From Pseudomonas siliginis (GTDB lineage: Bacteria > Pseudomonadota > Gammaproteobacteria > Pseudomonadales > Pseudomonadaceae), in assembly GCF_019145195.1 (NCBI RefSeq), contig NZ_JAHSTW010000008.1:62001-126000 (forward strand): DNA of 64,000 nucleotides, in the 5' to 3' direction. The notes beneath the pieces were generated by a model, which was given only the letters and a program-made list of their open reading frames with translations, was not told the origin of the DNA and did not search any database. Shown here in pieces: positions 16,927-25,119 of this stretch (the first letter of the stretch is position 1; each line of letters opens with the position of its first letter). A program made the translations under genes and the position numbers.

Positions 16927-19263
16927 GTGGTTCAACAACCCATGGATATCAAATTCACCCACCGGCTGTCTTACAAGCAAGCCAGACTTACCGTGCTGGT
17001 CGGGTTCATTCTGGGCACCCTGCTCAGTCTGCTGCAGATCGGCATCGATTATGCCAGCGAAGACGCTTCCATCAACCGTGAAATCCTCGCGCTGCTGGAA
17101 ATCAGCCACAATCCGGCCTCGCGCATCGCCTATAACATCGACGCCGAACTGGCGCAGGAGCTCACCCTCGGCCTGCTGCGCTCGCCGGCGATCATCGCCG
17201 CGCAACTGATCGACAACAACGAGACCGTGCTGGCCAACGTCAAACGCCCGGAACTGCAGAGCAGCTATCGGCTGATCAGCGACTTCCTGTTCGGCGCCAA
17301 GCGTCATTTCGAAGATCGCCTGTACCTCGACCATTTGCCCAACGAATCCCTCGGCGTCCTCAAACTGGAAGTCGACACTTACGCCTTTGGCAGCCGCTTC
17401 TTGCGCCGCGCGGAAGTCACCCTGCTCAACGGTTTCGCCCGCAGCCTGCTGCTGACCGGGATCCTCCTGGCGCTGTTCTACGTCATGCTGACCAAACCAC
17501 TGGTGCGGGTCATCCGTGAACTCAGTGGCCGCGACCCGCGCAGCGCGGAGCCAACCACGCTCGAGTGCCCCGCCGGCCACGGCAACGATGAGATCGGCGT
17601 GCTGGTCAAAGTCGCCAATCAGCAGTTCGAGAACATCGCCACCGAAATCCAGCAACGGCGCACCGCGGAAAACCGCCTGACCGAATACCTCGCGCAACTG
17701 GAAGACATCGTCTCGGCGCGCACCGCCGAACTCAAGGCAATCAACGCCCGCCTCAGTCAATCCAACGAAGAGCTCGAAGTGGCCCGCCGCACTGCGCTGG
17801 ACATGGCCGAAGCGCGTTCGGCGTTTCTGGCCAATATGAGCCATGAAATCCGCACGCCACTCAACGGTTTGCTGGGGATGATCGCGCTGTCGCTGGATGG
17901 CCCGCTCAACGCCGAGCAGCAGCAACAACTGTCAATCGCCCACGACTCGGGCAAGGTGCTGGTGGAACTGCTCAACGATATTCTCGACCTGTCGAAATTC
18001 GACGCCGGGCAACTGGAGCTGGAAAACATCCCGTTCGACCTCGGCTCGCTGATCGAAGACACCGCCAACCTGCTCTCGCAGAACGCCGCGCCAAGCGTCG
18101 AGCTGACCTGTCTGATCGAACCGCACTTCCCGGCGCTGGTGCTGGGCGACCCGACCCGGGTGCGGCAGATCGTCAGCAACCTGCTGTCCAACGCGCTGAA
18201 ATTCACCCGTTTCGGTCGGGTCGATGTGCGCCTGTCGGCACACAAGGGTGGCGTGCGCATCGAAGTCTGCGACACCGGCATCGGCATCGCCCAGGAAGCG
18301 CAGGTGAAAATCTTCCAGCCGTTCACCCAGGCCGGCGCCGGTATCACCCGTCAGTACGGCGGCACCGGGCTGGGGCTCGCGCTGACTTACAACCTGTGCG
18401 AAGCGATGCAGGGTCGGCTGACCATCAGTTCCGAAAGCGGCTTCGGCAGCCAGTTCTGCGCCGAACTGCCACTGCCCTCTCACACCCGCGCGCTGCCGCC
18501 GATACCGTTACGCGGCAAGGTTCTCGCCATCACCGCTGCCAGCAGTGGTCTGGCGGAATTGCTGAAAAGCCTGTTGCCGGTGTGGGGCCTGGAATACACG
18601 CAGCGCACTATTGATGATTCGCTGCTGGGCCTGAATCCGGATGTGCTGATCACCGATTGTCCGGAATGCCTGTTCGGTCTGCGCCCGAGCATCACCGCGC
18701 CGATCCTGCTGGTGACTGCTTATGGCAGTTTTCTGCCCAGCGAAGAAGCCGCCGCCCTCGCCCCCTTGCAGCAGCAAGCCCGGCCGCTGGCGCGCAACGC
18801 GCTGTACCAGCATCTGCGACGGATTCTGCAACCGGACGCCGCCACCCTCAACGAAGCACAAGCAGACGCCTTGCCGTCCGCGCGCCGGGGCAAGGTGCTG
18901 CTGGTCGAGGACAACCCGGTCAATCAACTGGTCGCCAAAGGCATGCTCGGCAAGCTTGGCTGCGATGTAGTGGTGGCAGGTCATGGCGCCGAGGCGCTGG
19001 ATCAGCTGGAGTTTGCCGATTTCGATCTGGTGCTGATGGACTGCAATATGCCGGTGATGGATGGCTATGAAGCCAGTCGGCAGATTCGCCAGAGCGGGCG
19101 CTGGCCGAATCTGCCGATTGTCGCGCTGACCGCCAATGCCATGTCCGAGGAACGCGAACGCTGCCGCGCGGCGGGCATGAGTGACTATCTGGCCAAACCG
19201 TTTCGCCGCGAAGAACTCGCCGCGCTGCTCGATCAGTGGATGCCGACTACGCCAGCGCTTTGA
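16927..19263 (+). CDS. sagS: Hybrid sensor kinase SagS
   Basis: About 778 residues from a GTG at 16927 preceded by AAGGGAA. ATG 16900 or 16942 are alternatives. Two membrane helices (LTVLVGFILGTLLSLLQIG and SLLLTGILLALFYVML) flank an HmsP-like periplasmic domain of about 130 residues. A linker coiled coil follows, then HisKA with His306 (ANMSHEIRTPLNG), HATPase (GGTGLGLAL), a degenerate receiver-like region and a true receiver with Asp705 (LVLMDCNMPVMDG). No Hpt domain. Length, domain order and the ospR-gpx-msrB neighbours match P. aeruginosa SagS, which is known to control biofilm commitment and c-di-GMP through HptB and BfiSR. It overlaps the convergent ospR gene by 17 bp. Confidence 0.85.
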   Translation: MVQQPMDIKFTHRLSYKQARLTVLVGFILGTLLSLLQIGIDYASEDASINREILALLEISHNPASRIAYNIDAELAQELTLGLLRSPAIIAAQLIDNNETVLANVKRPELQSSYRLISDFLFGAKRHFEDRLYLDHLPNESLGVLKLEVDTYAFGSRFLRRAEVTLLNGFARSLLLTGILLALFYVMLTKPLVRVIRELSGRDPRSAEPTTLECPAGHGNDEIGVLVKVANQQFENIATEIQQRRTAENRLTEYLAQLEDIVSARTAELKAINARLSQSNEELEVARRTALDMAEARSAFLANMSHEIRTPLNGLLGMIALSLDGPLNAEQQQQLSIAHDSGKVLVELLNDILDLSKFDAGQLELENIPFDLGSLIEDTANLLSQNAAPSVELTCLIEPHFPALVLGDPTRVRQIVSNLLSNALKFTRFGRVDVRLSAHKGGVRIEVCDTGIGIAQEAQVKIFQPFTQAGAGITRQYGGTGLGLALTYNLCEAMQGRLTISSESGFGSQFCAELPLPSHTRALPPIPLRGKVLAITAASSGLAELLKSLLPVWGLEYTQRTIDDSLLGLNPDVLITDCPECLFGLRPSITAPILLVTAYGSFLPSEEAAALAPLQQQARPLARNALYQHLRRILQPDAATLNEAQADALPSARRGKVLLVEDNPVNQLVAKGMLGKLGCDVVVAGHGAEALDQLEFADFDLVLMDCNMPVMDGYEASRQIRQSGRWPNLPIVALTANAMSEERERCRAAGMSDYLAKPFRREELAALLDQWMPTTPAL

Positions 19264-19705
19264 TTTGCCCGAGCAAGTGATCGAGGCCGGCGCGCAAATC
19301 ATTAAGCCGGTCCAGATCAACGCCACTGTCGCAGAGCAGGCGCGCTTTCAGCGGACCGACCTGCTCGCGCAATGCGGCTCCGGCAGGCGTCAGGCTCAGA
19401 TGCATCTCGCGTTCATCCCGCGCCGAGCGCCGACGCTGGACCAGATCGCTCTGCTCCAGACGTTTGAGCAAAGGCGTCAACGTCCCCGAGTCCAGGGCCA
19501 AGCGTTCGCCCAAGGCCTTGACCGTCGGTTGCTCCGGCGCAGCATCCTGCCATTCCCACAGCACCAGCATCGCCAGGTACTGCGGGTAGGTCAGGCCCAA
19601 CTGATCGAGCATCGGCTTGTAGGCGCGAATCACCGCCCGCGAGGCCGCGTACAGCTTGAAGCACAACTGGCTGTCGAGCTTCAGCGAATCAACCGCCAGG
19701 CTCAT
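19247..19705 (-). CDS. ospR: MarR/OhrR-family peroxide-sensing regulator OspR
   Basis: 152 residues. Winged-helix MarR fold with the wing segment RRSARDEREMHLSLT at about 92-106. Cys15 in SQLCFKLYAASR is the expected reactive cysteine, with a second, Cys125 (ARLLCDSG), 110 residues on, the same spacing I recall for the OspR redox pair. Reduced OspR represses; oxidation releases DNA. The ATG overlaps the TGA of gpx (ATGA), so gpx and ospR form one operon, consistent with OspR controlling the peroxidase and itself. The 3' end overlaps convergent sagS. Confidence 0.85.
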   Translation of the reverse strand: MSLAVDSLKLDSQLCFKLYAASRAVIRAYKPMLDQLGLTYPQYLAMLVLWEWQDAAPEQPTVKALGERLALDSGTLTPLLKRLEQSDLVQRRRSARDEREMHLSLTPAGAALREQVGPLKARLLCDSGVDLDRLNDLRAGLDHLLGQIKALA

Positions 19706-20187
19706 TTCAGCAGAGCTTCGATCTCGCCGCTCAGGTCTTGCGGCTTGGTCGTCGGGGCGAAACGCTTGACCAACTGGCCATCCTTGCCGATCAGGAACTT
19801 GGTGAAATTCCACTTGATGCCCTGCGAGCCGAGCACGCCAGGGGCGCGCTTCTTCAACTGCACGAACAGCGGATGGGCATCGGCGCCGTTGACGTCGATT
19901 TTCTTGAACAGCGGGAAGCTGACGCCGAAATTCAGTTCGCAGAATTCGCTGATGGCGCCCTCATTGCCCGGCTCCTGCTTGCCGAACTGGTTGCACGGGA
20001 AACCCAACACCACCAGCCCCTGGTCCTTGTAGGTCTGCCAGAGTTCTTCGAGACCCTTGTATTGCGGAGTGAAGCCACACTTGCTCGCGGTATTGACCAC
20101 CAGCACCGCTTTACCGGCGAAATCGGCCAAGGTCTTTTGCTCGCCCTTGATGGTGGTGCACGGGATATTCAGCAGGTTGTCGCTCAT
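19702..20187 (-). CDS. Glutathione peroxidase family protein (thiol peroxidase type)
   Basis: 161 residues, no signal peptide. The catalytic site is VNTASKCGFTPQY with a cysteine (Cys37) in place of selenocysteine. The tetrad Gln (PCNQFGKQEPG), Trp and Asn (KWNFTKFL) are present, as is a possible resolving Cys in GFPCNQF. Such bacterial enzymes usually use thioredoxin as reductant. It is the first gene of the gpx-ospR unit, with a four-base overlap to ospR. Confidence 0.93.
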   Translation of the reverse strand: MSDNLLNIPCTTIKGEQKTLADFAGKAVLVVNTASKCGFTPQYKGLEELWQTYKDQGLVVLGFPCNQFGKQEPGNEGAISEFCELNFGVSFPLFKKIDVNGADAHPLFVQLKKRAPGVLGSQGIKWNFTKFLIGKDGQLVKRFAPTTKPQDLSGEIEALLK

Positions 20188-20291
20188 GGGTCGGCTCCGC
20201 AATGGTCAGGAAGGCGCAAACATAACGAGCAATTGAATTGTGCGCAATCTAATTGACCGATAAAAAGGCGACGCGATGTCGCCTGTTTCGG

Positions 20292-20690
20292 TTATTCCCG
20301 GGGCTCGAGATTCAGGCACACCGAGTTGATGCAATAACGCAGGCCGGTCGGTGGTGGGCCATCCGGGAACACGTGGCCCAAGTGCGCATCACAGCGCGCG
20401 CATTTCACTTCGGTGCGGATCATGCCGTGGCTGGTGTCGCGGATCTCAGCCATCGCGCTATCGCCGATCGGCGCGTAAAAGCTCGGCCAGCCGCAGCCGG
20501 AGTCGAATTTGGTCTTGGAGTCGAACAGCGGCTCGTTGCAGCAGACACAGTGGTAGACACCGTCGGTTTTGGTGTTGTTGTATTTGCCCGAGAACGGACG
20601 CTCGGTGGCACTCAGACGGCAGACGTTGTACTGCTCGGGGTCGAGCATGGCACGCCATTCTTCCAGGGTTTTCTGCAACTTTTCCATCAT
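20292..20690 (-). CDS. msrB: Peptide-methionine (R)-S-oxide reductase MsrB
   Basis: 132 residues, cytoplasmic. Zinc ligands are two CxxC pairs (CVCC at 47-50 and CARC at 96-99). The catalytic Cys119 is in RYCINSVCLN, with Cys65 (SGCGWPSF) as the likely resolving residue. It repairs protein-bound methionine-R-sulfoxide. Two adjacent ATGs (20693, 20690) are possible starts; GAGGTG upstream suits the second. It is transcribed towards gpx-ospR with about 105 bp between, making a compact oxidative-repair cluster. Confidence 0.95.
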   Translation of the reverse strand: MMEKLQKTLEEWRAMLDPEQYNVCRLSATERPFSGKYNNTKTDGVYHCVCCNEPLFDSKTKFDSGCGWPSFYAPIGDSAMAEIRDTSHGMIRTEVKCARCDAHLGHVFPDGPPPTGLRYCINSVCLNLEPRE

Positions 20691-20911
20691 CACACCTCAG
20701 CGGCTGAAAAAGCCCGATCTGTACCTTTTCCACGGATCGGGCGGCACGTATGATTGCGCCTCGTCACGCGCCAGTCTGGCAGCCAGACCGGGCGCATTCA
20801 AACGGATTCTGAGCGCTAAAGCGCCAGACCTCCGCCTGTGCGAAGACGCAGCAATCCCAGTACGGTTGTCCATTTGCCGCCTGGATCGTTCATTTTCGGG
20901 ATCACATCGCC

Positions 20912-22123
20912 ATGCAGTTCAGCAAATCGAACAAGCTCGCCAACGTCTGCTATGACATTCGCGGCCCGGTGCTCAAGCACGCCAAACGACTGGAAGAGGA
21001 AGGCCAGCGCATCCTCAAGCTGAACATCGGCAACCCGGCGCCGTTTGGTTTCGAAGCGCCGGACGAAATCCTCCAGGACGTGATCCGCAACCTGCCGACC
21101 GCGCAAGGTTACAGCGACTCCAAAGGCCTGTTCAGCGCACGCAAGGCGGTGATGCAGTACTACCAGCAGAAGCAGGTTGAAGGTGTCGGCATCGAAGACA
21201 TCTACTTGGGCAACGGTGTGTCCGAGCTGATCGTGATGTCGCTGCAGGCGCTGCTCAACAACGGCGACGAAGTGCTGGTGCCAGCCCCGGACTATCCGCT
21301 GTGGACCGCTGCCGTCAGCCTCGCTGGCGGTAACGCCGTGCATTATCTGTGCGACGAAGGTGCCGACTGGTTCCCGGATCTGGCCGACATCAAGGCCAAG
21401 ATCACCCCGAACACCAAGGCCATGGTCATCATCAACCCGAACAACCCGACGGGTGCGGTGTATTCGAAGGAAGTGTTGCTGGGCATGCTGGAAATCGCAC
21501 GTGCGCACAATCTGGTGGTGTTCTCCGACGAGATCTACGACAAGATTCTCTATGACGACGCGGTACATATCTGCGCTGCCTCGCTGGCGCCGGACCTGCT
21601 CTGCCTGACCTTCAACGGCCTGTCGAAATCCTACCGCGTGGCCGGTTTCCGCTCCGGCTGGATCGCCATCTCCGGGCCGAAACACAACGCGCAGAGCTAC
21701 ATCGAAGGCATCGACATGCTGGCCAACATGCGCCTGTGCGCCAACGTGCCGAGCCAGCACGCGATCCAGACCGCGCTGGGCGGCTACCAGAGCATCAACG
21801 ATCTGGTGCTGCCGCAGGGTCGCCTGCTGGAGCAGCGCAATCGCACCTGGGAGTTGCTCAACGATATTCCCGGCGTCAGCTGCGTGAAGCCGATGGGCGC
21901 GTTGTACGCGTTCCCGAAAATCGACCCGAAGGTCTGCCCGATCCACAACGACGAGAAGTTCGTGCTTGATCTGCTGCTTTCCGAGAAGCTGCTGGTGGTC
22001 CAGGGCACGGCATTCAACTGGCCGTGGCCGGATCACTTCCGTGTGGTCACCCTGCCCCGCGTCGATGATCTGGAAATGGCCATCGGCCGCATCGGCAACT
22101 TCCTCAAGTCCTACCGCCAGTAA
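20912..22123 (+). CDS. PLP-dependent aminotransferase, AlaA-like
   Basis: 403 residues, fold-type I class I/II aminotransferase. The PLP lysine is in FNGLSKSYRVAGFRSGW (about residue 241). The cofactor Asn/Asp/Tyr residues are in INPNNPTGAVY and FSDEIYDKILYDD, and the substrate Arg is near the C-terminus (DHFRVVTLP). Strong resemblance to E. coli AlaA (glutamate-pyruvate aminotransferase) is by recognition of the family, not alignment. It is divergent from msrB and followed by an 11-bp inverted repeat. Confidence 0.9.
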   Translation: MQFSKSNKLANVCYDIRGPVLKHAKRLEEEGQRILKLNIGNPAPFGFEAPDEILQDVIRNLPTAQGYSDSKGLFSARKAVMQYYQQKQVEGVGIEDIYLGNGVSELIVMSLQALLNNGDEVLVPAPDYPLWTAAVSLAGGNAVHYLCDEGADWFPDLADIKAKITPNTKAMVIINPNNPTGAVYSKEVLLGMLEIARAHNLVVFSDEIYDKILYDDAVHICAASLAPDLLCLTFNGLSKSYRVAGFRSGWIAISGPKHNAQSYIEGIDMLANMRLCANVPSQHAIQTALGGYQSINDLVLPQGRLLEQRNRTWELLNDIPGVSCVKPMGALYAFPKIDPKVCPIHNDEKFVLDLLLSEKLLVVQGTAFNWPWPDHFRVVTLPRVDDLEMAIGRIGNFLKSYRQ

Positions 22124-22130
22124 TGGCCAG

Positions 22131-22161
22131 CAGTGCGCAACGGAATGGCTGTTGCGCACTG
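22131..22161 (+). terminator. Inverted repeat after the aminotransferase gene
   Basis: CAGTGCGCAAC, nine-base loop, GTTGCGCACTG. The 11-bp perfect stem starts 7 bp after the stop but has no T-run. Probable transcript end or processing hairpin. Confidence 0.5.
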
Positions 22162-22351
22162 TCTGATTCAGCAACACATCTTTGTTCCGCGCCTTTGCAG
22201 CCCTTCTACACTTGCGATGCGAGCCGTACAGACGTGTCTGACCTAATGGCGGCGGGGCGAAAGGCTGTGTCATCCATGTCGGAATCGAGGGTGGGAATTT
22301 TCTTTTTGCTCAGGAAACCGCTGTAGGACACAGTTTGAAATAGTCACTCGG

Positions 22352-22380
22352 TTGAATAGGCCGGTGCCGCACCTTATATA
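22352..22380 (+). promoter_or_regulatory. Sigma-70-type promoter of htpX
   Basis: TTGAAT at 22352, a 17-base spacer and TATATA at 22375, about 45 bp ahead of the htpX ATG. The rest of the 300-bp gap from 22162 shows no gene. A heat-shock (sigma-32) promoter was looked for and not found with proper spacing. Confidence 0.65.
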
Positions 22381-22425
22381 CCCCGCAGTACGCTACATCT
22401 TTAGCTTGAGGAGAGTTCTACAACC

Positions 22426-23313
22426 ATGATGCGCATCCTGCTGTTTTTGGCCACTAACCTGGCGGTCGTGCTGATAGCCAGCATCACCCTGAGCCTGTTC
22501 GGCTTCAACGGGTTCATGGCGGCCAACGGGGTCGACCTCGACCTCAGTCAGCTGCTGGTCTTCTGTGCGGTCTTTGGTTTCGCCGGCTCGCTGTTCTCGC
22601 TGTTCATCTCCAAGTGGATGGCGAAGATGAGCACCGGTACGCAAATCATCAGCCAGCCACGCACTCGTCATGAGCAATGGCTGCTGCAAACGGTCGAGCA
22701 ATTGTCCCGCGAAGCCGGGATCAAGATGCCTGAAGTCGGGATTTTCCCGGCCTACGAAGCGAATGCTTTCGCTACCGGCTGGAACAAGAACGACGCGCTG
22801 GTCGCGGTCAGCCAGGGCCTGCTCGAGCGATTCTCGCCCGATGAAGTGAAAGCCGTACTGGCCCACGAAATCGGTCACGTCGCCAACGGCGACATGGTCA
22901 CGTTGGCGCTGATCCAGGGCGTGGTGAACACCTTTGTGATGTTCTTCGCGCGGATCATCGGCAACTTCGTCGACAAGGTCATCTTCAAGAACGAAGAAGG
23001 TCAGGGCATCGCCTACTACGTGGCGACCATCTTCGCCGAACTGGTGCTGGGCATCCTCGCCAGCGCAATCGTCATGTGGTTCTCGCGCAAGCGCGAATTC
23101 CGTGCCGACGAAGCCGGCGCCCGCCTGGCCGGTACCAGCGCGATGATTGGCGCTCTGCAACGTCTGCGTGCCGAACAGGGCCTGCCGGTGCACATGCCCG
23201 ACACCCTGAACGCCTTCGGCATCAACGGTGGCATCAAACAAGGTTTCGCCCGCATGTTCATGAGCCACCCGCCGCTGGAAGAGCGGATTGACGCACTGCG
23301 TCGTCGCGGTTGA
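22426..23313 (+). CDS. htpX: Membrane zinc protease HtpX
   Basis: 295 residues, M48 family. Two N-terminal membrane helices (residues 4-24 and 43-62), then the zinc site His147-Glu148-x-x-His151 (LAHEIGHVANGD). Two more hydrophobic segments follow, with the third ligand Glu in EFRADEAGARLAG. It degrades misfolded inner-membrane proteins alongside FtsH. A GAGGAGAG ribosome site precedes the ATGATG start, and a strong terminator follows. Confidence 0.96.
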   Translation: MMRILLFLATNLAVVLIASITLSLFGFNGFMAANGVDLDLSQLLVFCAVFGFAGSLFSLFISKWMAKMSTGTQIISQPRTRHEQWLLQTVEQLSREAGIKMPEVGIFPAYEANAFATGWNKNDALVAVSQGLLERFSPDEVKAVLAHEIGHVANGDMVTLALIQGVVNTFVMFFARIIGNFVDKVIFKNEEGQGIAYYVATIFAELVLGILASAIVMWFSRKREFRADEAGARLAGTSAMIGALQRLRAEQGLPVHMPDTLNAFGINGGIKQGFARMFMSHPPLEERIDALRRRG

Positions 23314-23334
23314 TTTGATCGCAATAAGAAAGAA

Positions 23335-23361
23335 GGCCCGCAGCGATGCGGGCCTTTTTTT
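23335..23361 (+). terminator. Rho-independent terminator of htpX
   Basis: GGCCCGCA, loop GCGA, TGCGGGCC, then seven T. It starts 22 bp after the htpX stop. Confidence 0.92.
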
Positions 23362-23396
23362 GTATCTTCAGATCATGCGTTGTCAGCAAAGTCCCA

Positions 23397-23461
23397 TTCG
23401 CGAGCAGGCTCGCTCCCACCTTTGGAATGCATCCCACTGTGGGAGCGAGCCTGCTCGCGAA
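23397..23461. repeat. REP pair (REPIN-like)
   Basis: Two inverted copies of a 23-bp REP (23397-23419 and 23439-23461) with core GAGCAGGCTCGCTCCCAC, 19 bp apart, between the convergent htpX and tpm genes. Confidence 0.9.
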
Positions 23462-23485
23462 GACGCCGGAGCTGCTAACAGAAAA

Positions 23486-24142
23486 CTATCTGGAAGAAAC
23501 CCGATAAACCCGCTCCACCAACCACTCAACCCCGCCCTGCAGAAACTTCGGGCTCTCAGCCAGAATATCTCGCTCTTCCAGTTTCTCCACCTGCCAACCC
23601 TCGCCCAGCAACCGCTGCACCTCATCATCATTCACCGCAAACGGCGGTCCCGGGATCTGCGACTGATCGTAATCCAGGGTAATCACCAGCCCTTTCATTC
23701 CTGACGCCAGCAACTGCTGCAGATTTGCCGTGTAGCGCTGGCGCATCGCGTCCGGCAAGGCAATCAGCGCGGCGCGCTCATACAGCGCAGTACAATCTGC
23801 GACGTCCTCGGCCGTCAGCGCAAAAAAATCACCGCACCACAATTCGAACGCAACACTGCGATAAACCTTGAATGCGCCCTGCTCGCTGATCTGCGGCTGC
23901 AACTGATGTTCGCTGAAAAACTCCTCGACAGCCTTTTCCGCTAGCTCAACCCCAATCACCTGGTGTCCCTGCCCGGCAAGCCAGAGCAGATCCAGACTCT
24001 TCCCGCACAGCGGCACCAGCACGCGTGCTGACGGTGCAATCGCCAGCTCCGGCCAATAGCGCTGCAAATACGGGTTGGCCTCGGCCTGATGAAAGCCGAT
24101 CTGGTTCGAATCCCATTTCTTGTACCAAAACTCAGGCTGCAT
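23486..24142 (-). CDS. tpm: Thiopurine S-methyltransferase Tpm
   Basis: 218 residues, SAM-dependent methyltransferase. N-terminal family signature FWYKKWDSNQIGFHQ, SAM motif I VLVPLCGKSLDLLWLA, then VIGVELAEKAVEEFF and a CGDFFAL motif IV. In Pseudomonas, Tpm is linked to methylation of selenium and tellurium oxyanions and thiopurines. Complete length for the family. It is convergent with htpX and divergent from the dioxygenase gene. Confidence 0.94.
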   Translation of the reverse strand: MQPEFWYKKWDSNQIGFHQAEANPYLQRYWPELAIAPSARVLVPLCGKSLDLLWLAGQGHQVIGVELAEKAVEEFFSEHQLQPQISEQGAFKVYRSVAFELWCGDFFALTAEDVADCTALYERAALIALPDAMRQRYTANLQQLLASGMKGLVITLDYDQSQIPGPPFAVNDDEVQRLLGEGWQVEKLEERDILAESPKFLQGGVEWLVERVYRVSSR

Positions 24143-24245
24143 GTATCACTCCCGAAAAACCGATGAAAAACCGCAGAAACTTATATTGGATTCAGATCGA
24201 TGATCTGACTGAAGATGGTTCATCTTAGCGCTCAGGAGCCCGTCC

Positions 24246-25013
24246 ATGTTGCCCAGCCTGTTTATCTCCCACGGTTCACCGATGCTGGCGCTGGAGCCCG
24301 GTGCCAGCGGCCCGGCACTGGCGCGACTGGCCGCCGAACTGCCGCGTCCCAAAGCCATCGTCATCGTCTCGGCGCACTGGGAAAGCCAGGAACTGCTGGT
24401 CAGCAGCCACTCACACCCGGAAACCTGGCACGACTTCGGCGGTTTCCCCCGTGCGCTGTTTGAAGTGCAGTACCCGGCACCGGGCAATCCGCAGCTGGCC
24501 GCCGAGGTGGCTCAACTGCTGAACGCCAATGACCTGCCGGCGCGGCTCGATCCGCAACGACCGTTCGATCATGGTGCTTGGGTGCCACTGTCTTTGATGT
24601 ATCCGCAGGCCGATATTCCGGTGGTGCAAGTCTCGTTGCCGAGTCGCGGCGGACCGGCATTGCAGACGCGAGTTGGCCGTGCACTGGCGAGCCTGCGCGA
24701 ACACGGCATTCTGTTGATCGGCTCCGGCAGCATCACCCACAACCTCCGGGAGCTAGATTGGCATGCCGGCCCGGAAAGCGTTGAACCGTGGGCGCGGGAT
24801 TTCCGTGACTGGATGATCGACAAGCTGGCGGCCGACGATGAAACAGCGCTGCATGATTATCGCCAGCAGGCGCCGAATGCCGTGCGCAGTCACCCGAGTG
24901 ATGAGCATTTGTTGCCGTTGTATTTTGCTCGCGGTGCTGGCGGGGTTTTCAGCGTGGCGCATCAGGGTTTCACGATGGGGGCGCTGGGTATGGATATTTA
25001 TCGCTTCGGTTGA
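24246..25013 (+). CDS. Class III extradiol ring-cleavage dioxygenase (LigB/DODA type, YgiD-like)
   Basis: 255 residues. Non-haem metal ligands are in LFISHGSPM (His9), SAHWES and RPFDHGAWVPL, and a late FSVAHQGFTMGALGMD matches the family end. E. coli YgiD and plant DODA cleave 4,5-DOPA, so this is likely a dioxygenase on catecholic substrates, physiological substrate unknown. A single REP and a bidirectional terminator follow. Confidence 0.88.
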   Translation: MLPSLFISHGSPMLALEPGASGPALARLAAELPRPKAIVIVSAHWESQELLVSSHSHPETWHDFGGFPRALFEVQYPAPGNPQLAAEVAQLLNANDLPARLDPQRPFDHGAWVPLSLMYPQADIPVVQVSLPSRGGPALQTRVGRALASLREHGILLIGSGSITHNLRELDWHAGPESVEPWARDFRDWMIDKLAADDETALHDYRQQAPNAVRSHPSDEHLLPLYFARGAGGVFSVAHQGFTMGALGMDIYRFG

Positions 25014-25017
25014 GGCC

Positions 25018-25040
25018 TTCGCGAGCAGGCTCGCTCCCGC
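25018..25040. repeat. Single REP element
   Basis: One copy of the 23-bp REP (core GAGCAGGCTCGCTCCC), directly after the dioxygenase stop. It is the only unpaired copy in the window. Confidence 0.85.
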
Positions 25041-25060
25041 AGTAGCCAAAGAACAGGCAA

Positions 25061-25091
25061 AAAAAATCCCCGAACCAGTCGGGGATTTTTT
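25061..25091. terminator. Bidirectional terminator between the dioxygenase and helicase genes
   Basis: AAAAAATCCCCGA, loop ACCAG, TCGGGGATTTTTT. The A-tract and T-tract serve the two converging genes. Confidence 0.92.
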
Positions 25092-25119
25092 ATGTTCGAT
25101 CAATCAGCCCGAGGGCGGA

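Noticed and set aside
22162..22425. Heat-shock (sigma-32) promoter for htpX
   Set aside because: GTTGAAT and CCCC are present but 23 bp apart; the same area gives a far better sigma-70 match.
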